Assembly (NCBI GenBank): GCA_002451155.1
Contig: DKBG01000229.1
Span: forward strand, 92,598-102,181
DNA from: Ignavibacteria bacterium UBA6906
GTDB taxonomy: Bacteria > Bacteroidota > Ignavibacteria > UBA10030 > UBA6906
Length of the DNA: 9,584 bases
Direction: 5' to 3'
Shown here: positions 6,722 through 9,584 of the stretch, in pieces
Layout: each line of letters opens with the position of its first letter
How positions within the stretch are numbered: position 1 is the first letter of the stretch
Made by a program: the position numbers and the translations under genes
The notes under the pieces: generated by a model
The model's database searches: none
Told to the model about the DNA's origin: nothing
What the model saw: only the letters and a program-made list of their open reading frames with translations

Positions 6722-6727
6722 CAAGCT

Positions 6728-7252
6728 ATGGCAGTACGCACAATCCTTCTTCTCGGGAACCCGATTCTGCGGGAGTCCTGCTCTCCGATCCGGACGTTCG
6801 ACGAAGAGAGCCTTCGACCGCTCACCGAAGATCTTCGGGACACTCTGGATGATTTCAGGAGCAGGCGGGGATTCGGGCGCGGCATTGCAGCGCCGCAGAT
6901 CGGAGTCTCCCGCCGGGTCATTTTCATTGATGCCGGCGAGCCGATCGCGATGATGAATCCCGTGATCGTCCGCCGAAGCAGGAAGCGGATCCTTCTGTGG
7001 GATGACTGTTTCAGCTTTCCCGACCTGCTTGTGAAAGTCAAGCGTCATCTGATGATTGACGTACGGTACCGGGACCTGCATGGGAGGGCGAAAACGCTCA
7101 GGGCAGAGGGGGGGATGTCCGAACTGCTTCAGCATGAAATCGATCACCTTGACGGCGTCCTGGCGCTCGACAGGGCAATTGACTCCAGGCATATTGTCTA
7201 TCGCGGTGAACTGGAAAATCGTGAGGCGAGACCAGCTGCCGTCATCCTTTGA
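6728..7252 (+). CDS. Peptide deformylase, variant motif II
   Basis: Predicted metalloenzyme that removes the formyl group from the N-terminal Met of new proteins (174 aa, usual length). Motif I is GRGIAAPQIG (50-59, with Gln57). Motif III is QHEIDHLDG, with metal ligands His136 and His140 and catalytic Glu137. Motif II reads DDCFS (92-96) where the standard is EGCLS; the metal ligand Cys94 is kept, but the preceding Glu-Gly and the following Leu are replaced. All three metal ligands and the general base are present, so activity is likely, though substrate choice could differ. Because of the altered motif it might be a second, specialised deformylase rather than the main Def; no fmt gene is adjacent to help decide. 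It converges on the dehydrogenase gene with a 15-bp gap. Confidence 0.88.
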   Translation: MAVRTILLLGNPILRESCSPIRTFDEESLRPLTEDLRDTLDDFRSRRGFGRGIAAPQIGVSRRVIFIDAGEPIAMMNPVIVRRSRKRILLWDDCFSFPDLLVKVKRHLMIDVRYRDLHGRAKTLRAEGGMSELLQHEIDHLDGVLALDRAIDSRHIVYRGELENREARPAAVIL

Positions 7253-7267
7253 TCGGCCTGCTGACGG
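7239..7267. terminator. Possible weak two-way terminator between convergent genes
   Basis: CCGTCA (7239-7244) and TGACGG (7262-7267) form a 6-bp stem with a 17-nt loop across the end of the deformylase and the 15-bp gap. On the plus strand a TTTTT run (7279-7283) follows only after 11 nt, and on the minus strand none follows. It is a weak candidate. Confidence 0.2.
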
Positions 7268-8398
7268 TTACGGCGCTGTTTTTCCCCAGCCGGTTTTCAA
7301 ACACCAGGCGAATATTCTCTCCGCATAGTCCCCAAAGCGTGGAATTTGGATACCGCTCCCTGACAGGAGTTGGTCGGTTGTGGCCGAGTCGAACAATCGG
7401 TTCACGCTGACGTAGGGGAGGAGTGTGTCGAGCTGTTCCAGGAGGGTGGCCAGCCGGGGTTCCATTGCCTCCCTGGCCCGCGCGAACTGGTCCTGGCTGA
7501 CGAACGCAACGGTCCGGGGACGAGCCAGGGGTGATTCCCGGTCAAAGAAAACTCGCGCGCGGTCAATCAATTCACTGAGCGGAACCGCCCGCCGGGGGCC
7601 GGCGGTGAGGTGGCAGACTTTCCCGCTCGCGCCTTCGATTGCCAGAAGATGTGTGATGACATTGCCGATCCAGTCCACGGGGACCAGGTCCATCAGGGTC
7701 TCTGGATGTGCTGGGAGCATCGTCAGAAATCCGCGATGAAACAGGCGGAGCGGGATATAGATCACATTAAACGTGGATGTCATTCCTGTCGTAGAATCAC
7801 CGATGATGATGCTCGGTCGAACGATCGTGATCGGAATATCCGCGCGATGCGTGCGGACGAGTTGTTCCGACTCGCATTTCGATTGCTCGTAGGTGTTGAA
7901 GAAGGCTTGGCCCGTGTCAAGCTCGTGCTCATAGATCGGTCCTTCCCTGCGGCCCGAGACGGATGATGTTCCGATATACAGGACCCTTTTCAGGCCGCCC
8001 TGGCGAAGGGCCAGGTCTGCGAAGCTGAGGACCCTGCGTGTTCCTTCGAGATTGATGAATCGTGCCTCTTCGATCGGGTGATCAAACCGGATGGTGGCTG
8101 CCCCGTGGACAATATGGGTCACGGTGGTGGCGAGACGGGAGAATTCGTGCCCGGAAATTCCGAGCCGGTCGCGCGTAACGTCGCCCGTGAGAGCCCGAAC
8201 CCGCGCGGGTGCGTCCGGGATTCCGAATTCGATAGAGATGCGTGCGGAGAGCTGCCGTGCCCTGGAGTCCACATCCGCCTCGCTTCTTCCCCGAAGGAGG
8301 AGGGTGACCTGCGATGAGGGGAATGCGCGCAGGAGACGGGGGATCAGATTTGCCCCGACCAGTCCTGTCCCTCCCGTGACGAAGAAATTCTCATTCAC
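7268..8398 (-). CDS. Extended SDR / thioester-reductase-like (NAD_binding_4 type) oxidoreductase
   Basis: A predicted NAD(P)-dependent cytosolic oxidoreductase of 376 aa, in the extended short-chain dehydrogenase group. The Rossmann motif is TGGTGLVG (8-15), and ALTGDVT (69-75) and HGAA (98-101) follow as in the male-sterility/thioester-reductase family. The catalytic set is Ser145 (GTSSVSG), Tyr170 and Lys174 (YEQSK), followed by the substrate-side RPS (194-196) and VPVDWIGNVI. Members of this family reduce carrier-bound or CoA acyl groups or act on sugar or steroid substrates; the sequence does not say which. No carrier-protein or adenylation domain is fused, so it stands alone. It starts with GTG at 8398, because the ATG at 8394 is out of frame. 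No clear Shine-Dalgarno is seen. It is divergent from the radical SAM gene and convergent with the deformylase. Confidence 0.85.
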   Translation of the reverse strand: MNENFFVTGGTGLVGANLIPRLLRAFPSSQVTLLLRGRSEADVDSRARQLSARISIEFGIPDAPARVRALTGDVTRDRLGISGHEFSRLATTVTHIVHGAATIRFDHPIEEARFINLEGTRRVLSFADLALRQGGLKRVLYIGTSSVSGRREGPIYEHELDTGQAFFNTYEQSKCESEQLVRTHRADIPITIVRPSIIIGDSTTGMTSTFNVIYIPLRLFHRGFLTMLPAHPETLMDLVPVDWIGNVITHLLAIEGASGKVCHLTAGPRRAVPLSELIDRARVFFDRESPLARPRTVAFVSQDQFARAREAMEPRLATLLEQLDTLLPYVSVNRLFDSATTDQLLSGSGIQIPRFGDYAERIFAWCLKTGWGKTAP

Positions 8399-8434
8399 CT
8401 GAATATCCGACTCGTGACGTCATTCTGGTTGCGC

Positions 8435-8463
8435 ATGATACGCATTCCGTCCCCGGCCTGCAA
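8435..8463 (-). promoter_or_regulatory. Possible sigma70-type promoter of the dehydrogenase gene
   Basis: The minus strand has TTGCAG (8463-8458), a 17-bp spacer and TATCAT (8440-8435). Transcription would start near 8428, 30 nt before the GTG. An 8-bp palindrome TGACGTCA (8415-8422) lies in the leader and could be a binding site or chance. Confidence 0.35.
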
Positions 8464-8466
8464 GGG

Positions 8467-8496
8467 TTGGACTCCAACGGATCAAATCGCTATATT
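8467..8496 (+). promoter_or_regulatory. Possible sigma70-type promoter of the radical SAM gene
   Basis: TTGGAC (8467-8472), an 18-bp spacer and TATATT (8491-8496) predict a start near 8503, about 57 nt before the chosen ATG. The boxes resemble those before glnD (TTGGAA, TATATT). Its -35 box is only 3 bp from that of the divergent dehydrogenase promoter, so the two could compete for polymerase. Confidence 0.4.
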
Positions 8497-8559
8497 GGCA
8501 ACATCTTCAGCACAGGGACGGCCGTTCGGGGAAGGCAGCCCATCGGTCGAGCCCGGGCA

Positions 8560-9570
8560 ATGCAGATGGCCTTTGTCCCTTCCTATATCGCCCTCTTCAA
8601 CTCAGGGGAGCTGGAGCGTCGGGCCGACACCCTCGACGCCATGCTCGCCCCCTGCACAATTTGTCCGCACGAATGCGGGAACGATCGATTCAGGGGGGGC
8701 ATAGCACGGTGCCATACGGCATACCTCCCCGTTGTTTCCGCCTATGTTGCCCATTTCGGTGAAGAGCCACTTCTGGTCGGGACACGGGGGGTGGGGAATA
8801 TCTTTTTCGGCAACTGCAATCTCCGGTGTGTGTACTGTCAGAATTCTCAGATCAGTCAGAATCATCGAATCGAAGCGCGGAACACGGTAAGCCTTCGGCG
8901 TCTCGCCGGCATGATGCTGGAACTGCAGGAGCAGGGATGTCACGAAATCGGACTCGTGTCTCCGACGCACGTTGTTCCGCAGATCGTCCGCGCGCTTCTT
9001 CATGCAGTGCGGGAGGGCTTGCGCCTTCCGCTTGTGTACAATACGAACGCGTACGATTCCCTTGATGTTCTCCGGCTTCTCGACGGGATTATTGATATCT
9101 ACCTGCCGGACCTCAAGTACTCGGACGAAGAGATGGGACACAGATTTTCGGGAATCCACAACTATCCCGCCGTTGCGCGAGAAGCGATCGGGGAGATGCA
9201 CCGACAGGTAGGCACCGAGCTCACGATCGGCGATGACGGGCTCGTGAAGCGCGGCCTGATTCTCCGTCATCTCGTACTGCCGAACGACATTGCGGGCAGC
9301 AGAGAGAGTCTCGGCTGGGTCGCCTCGGAGCTGGGTCAACACACAACGCTTAGCGTTATGTCTCAGTACTACCCTGCACACAAAGCGGCGGTCACCCCGC
9401 TGCTGGACCGGGTTCTCCGGCAGAGCGAATATGAGCGAGTGTGCACTCTGCTTGAACAACTCGGCTGTGATCAGGGTTGGGTGCAGGAGTTTGATTCTCC
9501 GGAATACTACCGACCGGACTTTGACAATCGTCTGGCCCCCTTTAAGGGTGTGGCGGAAAACGGGATCTAA
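8560..9570 (+). CDS. Radical SAM protein, COG1313 / PflA-PflX-like
   Basis: This is a predicted radical S-adenosylmethionine enzyme of 336 aa, related to pyruvate formate-lyase activating enzymes; the true substrate of this group is not established. The SAM cluster ligands are Cys86, Cys90 and Cys93 in GNCNLRCVYCQN. A second set, Cys32, Cys35, Cys39 and Cys51 (PCTICPHEC ... ARC), precedes it and could hold an auxiliary metal or Fe-S site, as is common in COG1313 and AmmeMemoRadiSam-type proteins. Also typical are VSPTHVVPQI, YNTNAYDS and DIYLPDLKYSD. The frame is open back to a TTG at 8467, but that triplet is the first three bases of the -35 box, so I use ATG 8560; ATG 8566 is equally possible, and neither has a clear ribosome site. 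No glycyl-radical enzyme is adjacent, so an activase role is not supported here. Confidence 0.88.
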   Translation: MQMAFVPSYIALFNSGELERRADTLDAMLAPCTICPHECGNDRFRGGIARCHTAYLPVVSAYVAHFGEEPLLVGTRGVGNIFFGNCNLRCVYCQNSQISQNHRIEARNTVSLRRLAGMMLELQEQGCHEIGLVSPTHVVPQIVRALLHAVREGLRLPLVYNTNAYDSLDVLRLLDGIIDIYLPDLKYSDEEMGHRFSGIHNYPAVAREAIGEMHRQVGTELTIGDDGLVKRGLILRHLVLPNDIAGSRESLGWVASELGQHTTLSVMSQYYPAHKAAVTPLLDRVLRQSEYERVCTLLEQLGCDQGWVQEFDSPEYYRPDFDNRLAPFKGVAENGI

Positions 9571-9584
9571 GGTGTCCCGGTACT

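Noticed and set aside
8150..8162. CGGAAATTCCG within the dehydrogenase gene (and a similar one near 3726-3738 in glnD) as further activator sites
   Set aside because: They are single copies in coding sequence, without a partner at helical spacing and without a nearby -24/-12 promoter; chance is likely at this base composition.
8602..9459. Antisense frame (285 codons) inside the radical SAM gene
   Set aside because: No recognisable motif; the plus-strand protein is a clear family member.

Overview
The window looks like a chromosomal segment of a GC-rich, uncultured-type bacterium. I cannot name the phylum. Several genes have Shine-Dalgarno sites, and the best promoters are of the ordinary -35/-10 (sigma70) kind with 17-18 bp spacers, which argues against a typical Bacteroidetes. 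One promoter of the sigma54 (-24/-12) kind is also visible. No rRNA, tRNA, CRISPR, insertion sequence or phage gene is seen.

Left part (1-3031, all on the minus strand): reading leftward, this holds a single-domain sigma54-type activator (AAA+ plus Fis-type helix-turn-helix), then a 149-bp regulatory gap, a 74-residue protein of unknown function, the small subunit of a [NiFe] hydrogenase, and the start of its large subunit, which runs off the left edge. The small subunit has a Tat signal, a C-terminal membrane anchor and the six-cysteine proximal-cluster signature of oxygen-tolerant membrane-bound uptake hydrogenases. The gap holds two near-identical 12-bp dyads spaced 22 bp apart, and about 85-105 bp downstream of them a good -24/-12 promoter. 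The simplest reading is that the neighbouring activator binds the dyads and switches on the small protein and the hydrogenase. The activator itself is unusual: four residues that normally couple ATP hydrolysis to sigma54 contact are changed.

Middle part (3083-7252, plus strand): divergent from the activator is glnD (PII uridylyltransferase/uridylyl-removing enzyme), overlapping by 4 bp murI (glutamate racemase). After an 89-bp gap comes a peptide deformylase with an altered second motif. These are housekeeping genes for nitrogen sensing, cell wall precursor supply and protein maturation.

Right part (7268-9570): a minus-strand extended short-chain dehydrogenase of the thioester/acyl-reductase type is convergent with the deformylase. 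It is divergent from a COG1313-type radical SAM protein (PflA/PflX-like), with candidate back-to-back promoters between them. The substrates of both are unknown.

The part most worth a second look is the sigma54-type control module in front of the hydrogenase (activator variant, tandem dyads, -24/-12 promoter, small unknown protein).
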